Below, piece after piece: positions 49,511-60,574 of a stretch of DNA of 64,000 nt (position 1 is the first letter of the stretch; every line of letters starts with the position of its first letter). This DNA is from Gonapodya sp. JEL0774 (Eukaryota > Monoblepharomycota > Monoblepharidomycetes > Monoblepharidales > Gonapodyaceae), in NCBI GenBank assembly GCA_027604505.1, contig JADIIX010000068.1, positions 1 to 64,000 on the forward strand, read 5' to 3'. The notes under the pieces are model-generated. The model did not search any database and was not told where the DNA came from. It was given only the letters and a program-made list of their open reading frames with translations. The position numbers were made by a program, and so were the translations under genes.

Positions 49511-51218
49511 TCATTGTTTTTTATTGCTCTTCTCAATCAAGAGATCATGGCTTCCCATAGGACTCGTTCTCTCCGAATGCATTTCCCCAGTCGACCCAAA
49601 CTCATGATGCTGCACCATCAGTAAATCTGGGTCGACAGCTCCTGGAGATAAGGGCGACTGCCGCCCCGTGAGCTCCACGTCGGCGAAGGCGTCCGTGAAG
49701 GACTCGATCTTCTTGTAGGCCTTTTTGGCGGCGCGGTATTGGTGAAGCTGGTGGACTTGGGAGGGTGCTTCGGTTACTGTGAAGGGGAAGAAGGTGCCGG
49801 GAGATCAGTCGGTGATATTTCCTTCGAACGACCCATGCAATCACGTACCGTCCTCGATTATGTCAGTCACGTTTATCGTGTCCTTTACGCCCGACCACAA
49901 CCTTGTCCTTCCTTCTTCCTTCACAAAGTCCCCATATCCGAAAGCTTTGACGTGTACTATGGGAGGATGGAAGATCGGACATAAACACACAAAGAAACGG
50001 TACGGTTCATGTCTCATACAGAGATGCACATACACATTCACAGATGTAAGAATCAACCGTACTCACAAAATGCCGCCACTACCATCTCCGCGCACACTAA
50101 AAAGCTTTGCACGGCGTCTGAAAGAGTTTCGGAAGTGACTCCAAACGATTCAGGCAGTGTCAACAATCCGCGGGAGTTCAGAACACCTTTGAGATGAAGG
50201 AACGGTGTCAGTTGAACGGCGTTTACCCACACACGGTTCTGCTAATTGCACAACCTAACACGTACCGAGCACCACCGACTGCCAGTACATGAAGAAAATG
50301 ACAAACTTGATCGCAATAAACTTGTAGAGGGGGCGGTAAGGTGCAAGTTCGTCGTGACACACGGTGTAGAAGACGACAAGGGCGTAGAGTGCAATACTAC
50401 AACTGAGAAACTGAAGAGTCCCGATCCAAAATGACGGGCTTGTGATAGACGTATCGTTGACGCAGAGCAAGCCGTTCGTCTCTAGACCGATGCTGACCAA
50501 GCATAAAACGATTTGGACGACAGCGTATTGGAGGGTCAAGAGCTGGCAGTTGAGGAGGAAGGCATGGCCTCTAGGGGAGTAGCGAAAGTAGCCGAAGGGG
50601 AATGGGTAAGAAAAGTCGGGTTTGTTGGCGAGGCGGCTATGTTGCACCTGAATGGGTGATGGGTGAGCAAAGGATGTGTTTATACAAAAGAGTCTTGATC
50701 TCACTTCATAAGTAGGACCCAGGTAGTGCAGCATCAATGTGTAGAAACTGTACAAGACAAAAGCCTCGTACATGTCCAGAATAATCGCCAAGTATGAAGC
50801 ATACCACGGCTGAACGGAAGTGATCTTTTTTCGCTTCTGTCTACGTGATGAGCGCGAGCGGCGTGCTCACATATCGAAATTCTATGCACGAAATGACCGA
50901 GTAAAGCGGTACCATAAGAAGAATTCTCACGATATATCGCTGGTAGAACGGTTCATTGTAGTTTTGGAAGTGTCTCCACTGTCATAAAGAGCCGGGCAAT
51001 TTTTCATTGGTACTGTTAGTTTGCACTGCAAGTTGGCGACGAATCTCGAGTGTGTCGAGTTCTGAGGGAGTGTCCGTCCAACTACTCACGATGAGATAGA
51101 TGCTCATGACAGTTGCCCATATGGAAAGCAATATTGTCACAATCCATAGTGCAAGGTGCAGCTTATATCTGGAATGGGAACGAGAGCGGATAAGAGGGGA
51201 GGTAGGCCGTGTGAGCAC
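49511..51218 (-). CDS. TMEM184/organic solute transporter alpha-like membrane protein
   Basis: A seven-helix membrane protein of the Ost-alpha/TMEM184 (DUF300) family. Exons in order give KLHLALWIVTILLSIWATVM near 51160, then YQRYIVRILLMVPLYSVISC near 50920, then LAIILDMYEAFVLYSFYTLM near 50790. The conserved core is at 50640-50255 with LTLQYAVVQIVLCLVSIGLE, LSCSIALYALVVFYTVCHDE and KFIAIKFVIFFMYWQSVVLG. A further helix is in AVQSFLVCAEMVVAAF near 50070. The cytoplasmic tail ends at 49511 and contains YRAAKKAYKKIESFTDAFAD. Human relatives have been linked to transport or vesicle traffic; the fungal role is not established. The start at 51218 gives a short basic N-terminus. Some small exons are approximate. 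Confidence 0.85.
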
Positions 51219-51482
51219 GAGATCAATTATAGCACTTGCGTGAGGGATAGGGGATCAGTCTCAAATGGATCAGGCCGAGATATGCAATCAGTTGAGTTGA
51301 TCATTGAAATTTTGTGTGAGAATGGGCAGAGTGATCACCGTTTTTGGTGTGATCGGCATGGGGTCTTCTGGCGAAGAACCAGGCAAAGGGAAAGAATGAC
51401 TCGGCACAAAGCACAGATCGGCACGACAAGAAAAAGCGAACTTGAAACCAAATCCATCCCAACCCAGGCGCCGACCATTCGC

Positions 51483-53125
51483 ATGGCGCTCCATTTTTCC
51501 ATTCTCGAACACACTCCCGGCCTTTCCAATTCCGGGATCCCTGCTCTCGTGTCTGCCACTTTGTCACCGCCACGTCGGACGCAAACTAGGACTCTTCGTC
51601 ATTCTTCCTCCCTAGCACGCCAAAATCCCTCATCAAACGCCACAAAATCCTCCTCTATCTTTTTATCTCCGTCGTTTACGAGGCTTGATGGCCGCTCCAG
51701 TGCCCTATTCCGGTTGGGAGTCCCGGCTCTCGGCGACAAACGTTTCCTCGCAGCAGATTCCACCAAGGAGGGCAATGGCCTCATCGGTGCTACAGTGAGC
51801 TTGACACTGCGTAGATTTGCCTTTTTTGCGTCTTCTCACGTCGGCACGACCTCGGGAATGGATTGGATGAATAGAGAGCACTCGCGACGACGGACTGGCT
51901 CGAAAGGAATCTGGGGCTTGTAGTACCCGTTGATGCCTCATTCCATCTCCCAACTGCTGGTCGGACAGCCGAAGATGAGTACAAAAAGTGCCACATAAAG
52001 GTGTGTACAGGAGAAGGGACGGTGGTTCTACACAGATGGGCCGACTCTCCTTCCCGCCAAACGGACTTACTCTGCTCTAGAACGCACGGTTTTTCGATAT
52101 CGAGACGATACGAGATACTAAAAGCCCATATCCACATATGCTACCGACGGCGGACGAGTTTGCAAAGTACATGGGTGGGTTGACATGTGACGTAGCTGAA
52201 TAGACTGCATTCTTGGAGACAAACCAATCAACACATCTGCTTTCAACAGGTGAACTCGGCATCTCAGATGAGGACCATGTTGTCGTGTATGATTCTGTGG
52301 GCATGTTTTCTTCGCCGCGAGTGTGGTGGATGCTAAAGGTGGGTTTCGCAGGAGTTGGCATATGCACCCGCGATGGCCTCGTTTTATCTCATGGAGATTC
52401 AAACTCATCGCTCTGGTAGGTGTTTGGGCACGATAAGGTATCGGTTCTTGATGGAGGCTTACCTAAATGGGTGAAGGAGGGGCGACCTGTCATTGACAAG
52501 GACACTAAAATCACAGTGAGTGCTCAATCATCTGGACGACTTCCAAGTGGATCTCATCTTATTTTATTATCATAGCCCAAATTCTACAAAGCGCACAAGC
52601 CCAACCCCAACATCTATGTCAACTACGAGACGATCCTCTCCGCTATCGCCAATCCCGAAAACGCCCCGCAAATCATCGATGCCCGGCCCCCATCCCGATT
52701 CAACGGACAGGCCCTCGAACCCCGAATCGGACTCCCCAGTGGTCACATCCCCAACTCGTTGAACGTTCCCAACACAGATCTGGTGGATGCCGCTACGGGA
52801 ACGCTCTTGTCCAAGGAGAAGTTGGCGGAACTGTTCAAGAGTAAAGGGGTGGATTTGGAAAAACCTATCATCACTACGTGTGGTGAGTTGGCTTTAGGGG
52901 AGAACATATGAGGCCGATCGGCCCCGGGTCACAAGTTGTTCACCAAATCCCACCGCCCATTCAGGTTCTGGTGTTACCGCGTGCTCCCTGCTCTTCGCCC
53001 TCGATCGCATCGGTGCGAAGAAAGTAAGCGTGTACGATGGTTCGTGGTCAGAATTTGCAGCTAGGGCGGATCAAGATGGCGTGAAGATTTTTGGCCGTGG
53101 TCCTGTTCGCACGTCGTACGAGTAA
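51483..53125 (+). CDS. Sulfurtransferase (rhodanese/3-mercaptopyruvate type), copy 1
   Basis: Two rhodanese domains transfer sulfur from thiosulfate or 3-mercaptopyruvate to an acceptor. Exons 51483-51794, 51875-52000, 52081-52174, 52250-52338, 52420-52515, 52576-52882 and 52965-53125 sum to 1185 nt (394 residues), all in phase. Domain 1 includes NARFFDIETIRDTKSPYPHM and VVVYDSVGMFSSPRVWWML. Domain 2 includes APQIIDARPPSRFNG and the active-site loop CGSGVTA, completed across the last intron. The CGSGVTA type favours mercaptopyruvate as donor. Exon 1 encodes about 100 residues rich in Ser, Arg and Leu with few acids, consistent with a mitochondrial presequence but long. Yeast Tum1, which supplies sulfur for tRNA thiolation, is a relative. 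Copy 2 follows directly. Confidence 0.93.
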
Positions 53126-53340
53126 ACAGGGGATTCCGTTTACTGTGTTTTGGTAGCATTTGAGATACATATATATAGCATTTGTATGGATTGTCAATGA
53201 CTAGCAAATTTCTGGCGCCATATATCTTCCACCATTTTGATTCCGTGTGCCCAGTGTCCACACATAAAATGCCTGTGAAAATTCATCCCCAGACTTACAT
53301 CAATGTCAACAGTGAGAGATACCACAATGTCACCCTTTAG

Positions 53341-54700
53341 CGATTCATTCGTGGCGTTCTGATCGCCCCCCTTGTGAAAAAGCCCGATCTGGTTACAGTC
53401 TCCTGGCTGAACGAGCACAAGGATCAGGTCGTGATCCTTGACGGAACCTACCATTCTTTGCTGAGAGATGCAGAAGCGGAATTTAAGCAATCGCACATCA
53501 AGGTGAGAGGGGGGTTGGATGCTGATGGTTTTCGCTGGGGATGTGATGGTCGACGTGACATTGGCGATTGCGTTGTCAAAGAACGCACGGTTTTTCAACA
53601 TCGACGAAGTCAAAGACAGAGCGAATCCATTTCCTCACATGGTCCCCGACGCTCAAGTATTCTCGCAGGATGTCTGTGAGTTTGCTGTCGATGAGGTTCG
53701 GGCCTGTATTCCCCGACCGAGCTTACACCCTCACCACACACACACATCAAGCCGCACTCGGGATCTCAAACTCAGACCACATTGTAGTGTATGATACCTA
53801 TGGGATTCTCACCTCGCCTCGAGTGTGGTGGCTTTTTAAGATTTTCGGGCACGAAAAGGTCTCGGTGTTGGACGGCGGCTTGCCAGGATGGATCCAGGCA
53901 GGGCTTCCGGTGACGGCAGAGGTCGACGAAATAAAAGTGTGTGAACGGATTTCTGAAATCTTCGAAAGGGATGTGATGATTTGTAGATGTTGATGGTGTG
54001 GTTTTGATAGCCCAGTACCTTCGTTGCAAAAACGCCCGACGCGGGGAGGGTCATCAAGGTGCAGTGACCCATACACCAGACCAATTTCGTGCAGTGTTCG
54101 CCATTACTGACCTTCCGCGTCTCGTTTTCTATTTTGAAAGTACCCAACCGTTCTCTCCTACGTTTCGAACCCCGAATCCGCACCACAACTCGTTGACGCT
54201 CGACCAACAACTCGCTTCCATGGCGAATCATTGGAGCCTCGCGTGGGCATTCCTTCCGGCCATATTCCGACATCCCTCAACACCCCGCTGGTTTCAGTTG
54301 TCGATCAAGAAACAGGAAAATTGCATTCACCTACCAAGCTCAAAGAAATATTTGAGTCCAGTGGGGTTGATTTGAAGAAACCTATCGTGGCTACATGTGG
54401 TGCGTTGATATGTTTCTGGCGTGTTTTGTGAATAATCTAGTCAGACCTTCGGCATGCCATTGCAGGATCCGGAGTGACTGCGTGTGGTCTCGTCTTGGCG
54501 CTTGACCTTCTTGGAGTGAAGGATGTTCCTGTTTATGATGGTTCGTGGATCACACTCTATGTCTTGTGGACGTTGATTATATATATTTCACATATTTATC
54601 AAACTCAGGCTCATTCACTGAATATGTCACGCGTGCGGAAGCTGATGGCTTTCAAATCGCCAAAAAAGGGCCAGTGCGGCAGTCTGTACATGATAAATAG
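53341..54700 (+). CDS. Sulfurtransferase (rhodanese/3-mercaptopyruvate type), copy 2
   Basis: A tandem paralogue of the preceding gene. Exons 53341-53502, 53582-53675, 53752-53936, 54011-54058, 54141-54399, 54466-54540 and 54609-54700 sum to 915 nt, in phase, giving about 304 residues without a first exon. The frame is closed by TAG at 53338-53340, which is also a splice acceptor, so a short upstream exon with the ATG must exist (53269 is a candidate) or translation starts inside. Domain 1 has KNARFFNIDEVKDRANPFPH and HIVVYDTYGILTSPRVWWLF; domain 2 has VDARPTTRFHGESLEPRVG and the active-site CGSGVTA. It lacks copy 1's long presequence-like exon, so it may be cytosolic (inference). It ends FQIAKKGPVRQSVHDK. 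Confidence 0.88.
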
Positions 54701-55011
54701 AACGTAATATGTAAATGTAAATGAGCAACCCAATTGTGGTGAGGCAAAGCATAAAATACATGAGGCAGATAAGGTTTTATGAAAAATTTGCGTCATATCA
54801 GCGTCACATGACCCAAACCCTCGGGACCCTTCCACCCAACAGACCGAGTACCGCCCCACCCCCCACCCCCCCCCTCTCCCCCCTCTCCATCTGTCGGCGT
54901 CGTGCGACCTGTACAAAGGCACGCTCAGCTTTCTCTTTGAGACCGGAGACGATTGGCTCGCTGACGGAGCAGAGACACATCAAAGCGCAAGCGCAAATTT
55001 GAATCCATCGA

Positions 55012-58005
55012 ATGGCAATCCACCCTTCGTTGGATCAAAATGGCGTCCCTGCATCACTCATGATCGTCGGAGGCTTCACTGTACTATTTTCTTTCGTGTC
55101 CATGATTGTCAAGGAACGGCTGTTCATCTCCCAACCTCTCCTTGCGACCGCTTGCGGCATCATTTTCGGACCCTTGGCTCTCAACGTCTGGAACCCATTC
55201 TCGTGGAGTGATGGAGCGTGGCTGACTGTGGTGCGGCAATTTGGAGCGTGCATCCTCGCTATTCAGTGAGCATGGTATCGAGACGGATTCGAAGTACCAC
55301 AACTGACTCTCATCGAACCACAGAATATTCGCCAGTACCCTACCCTTCACCAAGCGCTGGTGGGAAGAAAATTGGTCCACGTTGTTCGTCATGTTGCTGC
55401 CTGTGTCGTTCTACATGTGGTTGGCGACAAGTCTCTTGGGTGAGCGCCGTGGCAAAAACGAAATCTCCAATCCTACAATGAATTAATAACCCTTGTTCTG
55501 GTTCACAAGTCTGGGGCATTGTTGGCTGCAGCCTTGTGAACGCTCTTGCTATCGGTGCGGCACTAACCCCCACGGAGTAAGTATTTTGGTGTGAAGCAAT
55601 TCTCCCCGTTGCATTTAACAGTTCTGTGCTTGTCCCCAGTCCGATTCTGGCAAACAGCATAGTGAAAGGGAGATTCGCAGACATGCATGTGTCTAGGGCG
55701 GTTCAGGAACTTCTGTCGGTGGAAAGGTGGTTAGCCGATCCCCTGCCCTTTGCTTCCTGTTTTTGCTGAGCATTCCTCATTCACTTAGTGGTGGCAATGA
55801 CGCAGTTGCAATTCCCTACTTCTCACTCGGTTTGTTCTTGGTTGAATACTACTTCACCAAGCTACCGGCGTCCGAAGTGGAAGAATTGAATCATGTGGCA
55901 GAGAAACTGAGTTTCCCGCACGAGTACTTTGAAGACCATCACTACAGCTATTCCTCCCCTAGTAACGTTGTCCTCCAGTGGTTCCTCAGCGGCATATTGT
56001 ACGAGGTCATTCTGGCTGTCATTCTGGGCTTCCTGTTCGGATACGGTGCACGATGGCTCTTGGAGAAGAGCGAGGAACGAAACTGGATCGATGAAGAAAG
56101 CATGTTAGCGTTCTCTATCGCCCTGTCTCTTCTCGTCTTAGGCGTAGCTGACATACTGGGGCTCGCGAGCTTTTTCGCCGTCTTCGTGGCAGGGTTGAGC
56201 TTCGCGTGGGACGGGTACGAAAACCTTGATGAATGGCTGTGATGACTACAACACGATCTTAACCCCTATCATGCAAAGGTGGTTTGCCGACCAAACGAAA
56301 AACACCCAACTTCAAGAAGTTATTGATATGCTCCTCTCCACGGCGTTCTTTATATACTTTGGTAAGTGCTGGTGCTCTTTTTACTGAGAGAACCAACTGA
56401 ATATGCCCTGCCCTCCCAGGGACCACAATTCCATTCGCCTCATTCAATACTTCCGAGCTCCCCATCTGGCGCCTTCTTTTGCTGTCCCTTGCGCTCCTTT
56501 TCCTCCGACGTGTTCCCGCTGTGGTCGCTGCTTACCCATTACTGCGAAGGCTGAACAATCGTCACGAAGCCTACTTCGTCGGATGGTTTGCGCCGATTGG
56601 AGTTGGTGCATTGTGGTACGCTGCCTACGCGGTTGAGGCTGGCGCTGTGGATCCAGTGATGATACCAGTAGTTTGGTGGATGGTCCTAACTTCGTTAGTT
56701 GTCCATGGGGCGAGGTACGTGAGAGATAGTAGCAGGCGAGGCCACAGTACCACCAAGCATCGACTTACCCACACATTCTCGATTCTGCTCGTTTGGTTTT
56801 GACCAACTTCAGTGTACCTTTCGTTCATCTTGTGAGTATCAAGAGCCAAATTTCTGTCGTTGCGCTTCGACCACTCCACTCTGTGTTATCCCTTTACGTA
56901 GTCGATTCTTGCAGCCAGTCGCTCTCGCGACCCTTCATTTGCCACTCCTCGTGGACCAGCGGGATGGACGGGTGGTCGACTCAACATTAGCGCTCCAATA
57001 TTGGGGGCTCGTCCACCATCCCTGCACCGACCCAGCCACGATTCTTCGGGCGATGCAACAAGAGCGGCTAAAACCGACGACAGTGGCGATGGTGTCTTGG
57101 AACATAGCAAGCATGGGATCTCGCGTTTCAGTCGAGCTTCGTCTGATGCGGGCAGTGTCATCCCGCCCTCGTTTATTGCTGACGATTTGGATGATGATGA
57201 CGTGCCCCCAGAGCTGCTCGGTCATGGAATCCCATTCCCTGGTCGTGGGGATACCACCATGTCACTTTCGCTGCCTCCGCTAGGTCTCCATCGAACTTTT
57301 ACAGCCGATGAAAAAAGTGTGAGAATTGATGCCGATCCGACAGCGGCGGAGCAGTATCCACAACAGGGAGGAGTGTTTAGACCCTATGGTGGGAGGTCGA
57401 TTCGGTTCGTGGATATGGAAGACGAAATACCTGACAGTCAGATTCACGGAACGGGATTACAACTGGTTGTTAGTGGTGATGGAGGGGACGACGGAGATTT
57501 CGACGGGGATGTCTCGAGGGGTCGTGAGCGATGGTCGCGATCAAGTAGAGAGATGAGGAGAAACGACAATACTCCAACCAGGAGCCGCAATATCAGCGCA
57601 TCTCGCACCGGATCGAGAAGCGTGGACAGGACAGTGGATCGGGGAACACAGTCTGGGTGGAGAGTTTTACCAGCGTTACGCAATCTCTTCCGATCCCGGA
57701 CGGAGGATCTCCCCGCAACCACAGAGGGTGACGAAGAAGTACAGCCACATCTTGAAGGGATTATGGTTGGTGGTGGTGGCGTGTCCATTGTTGGAGACGG
57801 AGATGGAGACCAGTGGAATGACTCAGCGACGAGCGGTGCAGAATCTCATCTTGGGATGGGGAGTTCCAATACTGTAGTGGACATGGGTTTTGTGAGCGGG
57901 AGTGGAAATGACTCACCGGAGATGCTTGTACCAAGCACTCCTTCAGCGCCAGCACCAACACTACCACAGGACGACGACTGCGCTGGACAATTAAACGGCA
58001 AATGA
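55012..58005 (+). CDS. NHA1: Plasma-membrane Na+/H+ antiporter, Nha1 type
   Basis: This transporter exports Na+ and K+ in exchange for protons. Nine exons (55012-55265, 55324-55439, 55510-55576, 55640-55726, 55789-56214, 56279-56361, 56420-56714, 56813-56831, 56902-58005) sum to 2451 nt, 816 residues, all in phase. The N-terminus matches fungal Nha1 (FVSMIVKERLFISQPLLATA, ACGIIFGPLALNVWNPFSW). The ion-binding Asn-Asp pair lies in SGGNDAVAIPYFSLG. Helical segments VILAVILGFLFGYGARWLLE and LLVLGVADILGLASFFAVFV follow, then LLSTAFFIYFGTTIPF and FVGWFAPIGVGALWYAAYAV. The last 370 residues are a disordered Asp, Ser and Arg-rich cytoplasmic tail, as in yeast Nha1. Exon 8 is only 19 nt. Confidence 0.94.
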
Positions 58006-58585
58006 TTTTGTAATCTACATCTGTTTTGTACATATCAAAGCACACGTTAATAAGCATGGGTATAAATTAGAGTCAAATGTAAACCACTCTGCAACACATC
58101 TTTTCTCTTTCGAATGCCCACCATTCCCCACCTGACCCAATCCGCCTTCGAGACTAAGTAGCAATTGTTAAGAGCAACGCTCAAAGAGAACAAAAGTCCA
58201 TGACAGCAGTCTCCGTAGTTGGCCCGTTCGTTGGTGGAACGAACGAGACAAATACTATCAGTGGATCCCGACCATTTTATAGAAGAAACTGAATGAACTA
58301 TCGATTTATCGGCCGATCTCGTCAAAAATGCAAAACCGTTGGTGTGCGGGCGAGTTCCGTCACCTTGAGTGAGGCGTCTCAGGGGTCACAGTGACTTCTT
58401 CATTGGCTTAATTTCAAATTCTGAGGAAAAACTTCACCGCAGTGAAGCAGAAGAATGTGGTGAACAGAGAACACGCAGGCACTTAATCATTTTGACCCCA
58501 ACATCAATCCCTCTACTCTCCGGGCCGACGGGATGGCTCAGACGTGAGATTCCTGTTGGATTCCGACGCTGGCAAAGAGGAGTCA

Positions 58586-58875
58586 GCCCTGCGATTCCAG
58601 TGAGTTGTTGCCGCTGAATCCGACCAAACCCCCCCGTCGGGAGACTCCCCGGGCCGACGGGACGGCTCAGCCCTGCGATTCCAGTGAGTTGTTGCCGCTG
58701 AATCCGACCAAACCCCCCCGTCGGGAGACTCCCCGGGGCCGGCGGGACGGCTCAGCCCTGCGATTCCTGTTGGGTTCCAACCTCGGCAAGGAAGAAGGGC
58801 AACCCAATCCGACCAAACCCCCCCGTCGGGAGACTCCCCGGGCCGACGGGACGGCTCAGCCCTGCGATTCCCAAG
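58586..58875. repeat. GC-rich minisatellite with hairpin-forming units
   Basis: Units at 58586-58669 (84 bp), 58670-58754 (85 bp) and 58755-58858 (104 bp), plus a partial fourth, all begin GCCCTGCGATTCC and end GACGGCTCA. Each has a core with an inverted repeat CCCGTCGG...CCGACGGG around CCCCGGG, one arm altered (CCGGCGGG) in the second unit. The variable middle comes in two types, one with GTGAGTTGTTGCCGCTG and one with TTCCAACCTCGGCAAGG. A diverged start of the array extends back to about 58515. Both strands stay open through it, so coding cannot be judged from frames alone. Confidence 0.92.
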
Positions 58876-58901
58876 TGCCGCTGGGAGCCACTGCAACCGA
58901 G

Positions 58902-59279
58902 ATGAATGAGCAGTTCGATGAAGTTCGACCAGGCCTTGCAGCAGTACGAAAGCGATTCCAGACACAATCAATCAGTGAATTTCCGTAAGTCGACCGTTGT
59001 TCAAAGAACATGCATAGACTTAGAAAATATGCAGAGCTTACCAGGTGTTACGATCGTGTTAGGTACTGGTATGGTTCGCAGGCACGAACATATGCATCAA
59101 GAAGACCCGACAAGGAGGGATTGTCGCAAATTAGAAGAGGACGAGCAACAGAAACAGCACACCCGTTTCTGCTCTCATTCCCACCTGAGCGATGTTCGAG
59201 AATTACGAAGAAAGGGAACGTGCCAAATGCAGCGATAGTATACAATCAAGATGTCAGTCAACTGCACGCGTTGCAATAG
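58902..59279 (+). other. Possible exons of an unrecognised small gene
   Basis: A plus-strand piece at 58902-58985 reads naturally (MNEQFDEVRPGLAAVRKRF) and ends at a GTAAGT donor. A later open piece up to 59279 (KKGNVPNAAIVYNQDVSQ) might be downstream coding sequence. I recognise no family and cannot confirm the join. The gene would begin immediately after the minisatellite. Confidence 0.3.
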
Positions 59280-60574
59280 AATGGAGAGTTCCCGCTTCCA
59301 ACTCCGAACATGTCCACTTCAGAGACTCACTCTTGACGCCGATACAGTTTACGAATCACATCGCCTGCGGAACAGGGTAAGGGAAAGACGCCATAAGATA
59401 CATAAGCTACTGGGTACGTTGCAATAACAAACCAGTGGATGCGTAGCAGTCCGTACGAAATGACTCACGGGGTTCGTCTCCGGTTTCAATGGAATTCACG
59501 TTCAGTCGCTGAGAGAGGGTTGTTCAGAGAGAAAGAAGCGACAGGTCAGCGCTTCTACCGTCGACGGCAGACACTGCGCGGCTTTCTTAAAAAGTCCCTG
59601 CTCCCCGAAACACCGCCGCAAGAATGTCTCGCGCGTTCAGGCAGAGCGCCGCTGCTGCGACTCCAGTTGCAGACCATTGACGCCAGCTCACCGTGAAAGC
59701 ACGCTGGAGTTCACTCATACTCAGGCAGAGTATAGCATCGCCTGTAAATAGTCGAAAAGTTGTGCTGGAATTGTTGGAGTGAAATATTTTGGAAACGAGG
59801 AATGTTGCGACTCCTGGCCCAGTTTTGGCTCAAGTGTGGCTCAGCACGCGTGACCCTTTAGCTTTCCAGTTTCACGTTCAAAATTGCATTTTAAATTGCA
59901 CAAGCGCTCGGCTGTCTAAATATCAACAGTACGTCGCTGAGCTTTATGTACTTGCGTGATTGCCGCTTTTCCCGCGGGATTCCGTGCTTTCTATGTCAGC
60001 ATAACTCTTATCTCTTGTAGACAAGACACCTTGCGTTGACGCATATACTTGTTGCTTGTACACATGTACATTTTATACGAATGCGAAGACCTGAGCAGAG
60101 GCTGGTGCTCGTGCTTCTCATGCCTGAAATTGTGGGCACGGGTGTTAGAAGAGTTTTCCGTATCGAATTTGGTGACTGTAAATGAAGGGAACGTTCATCA
60201 GTGACAGAAACAAAGTAGCCCTCACACTACTGTTTTAGTACCGATTTCGGACCGAACAGAACCCCGTTTGAAGATGCCCTAGGTTCGTGGATTTCGTCCG
60301 CAAGACAGAATATGACCTCTCCCGCTTGCATCCCAGTTTGTTCACATGTCTGCTGTCGTGGAAAGAGATCAGTGAGTCCCGGAAAGGATCGAGAACAATT
60401 CAGCTGGCAGGCGTACGCACACCTAGGTTTCGCCACAATTCACAGGTTTGGTGGGAGGGATTTGCACAAATTGAATGCTGAGGTATAGTTCAAAGCTCTT
60501 TCAGAGCATGAGGCTAAGTGCACCCACCACTCGGATTATTTTGGCCGACTCACCTGCCGTTCAACCACCACCAG
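59280..60574. other. Intergenic stretch, no confident feature
   Basis: An 85-codon plus-strand frame at 59439-59696 is Arg-rich and has no motif. The remainder is AT-richer with only short frames. I see no RNA gene or repeat here. Confidence 0.35.

Noticed and set aside
58513-58971. A 152-codon minus-strand frame with repeated AEPSRRPGESPDGGVWSD units
   Set aside because: The frame follows the minisatellite, which is open on both strands because of its composition; no splice or domain context supports a protein.
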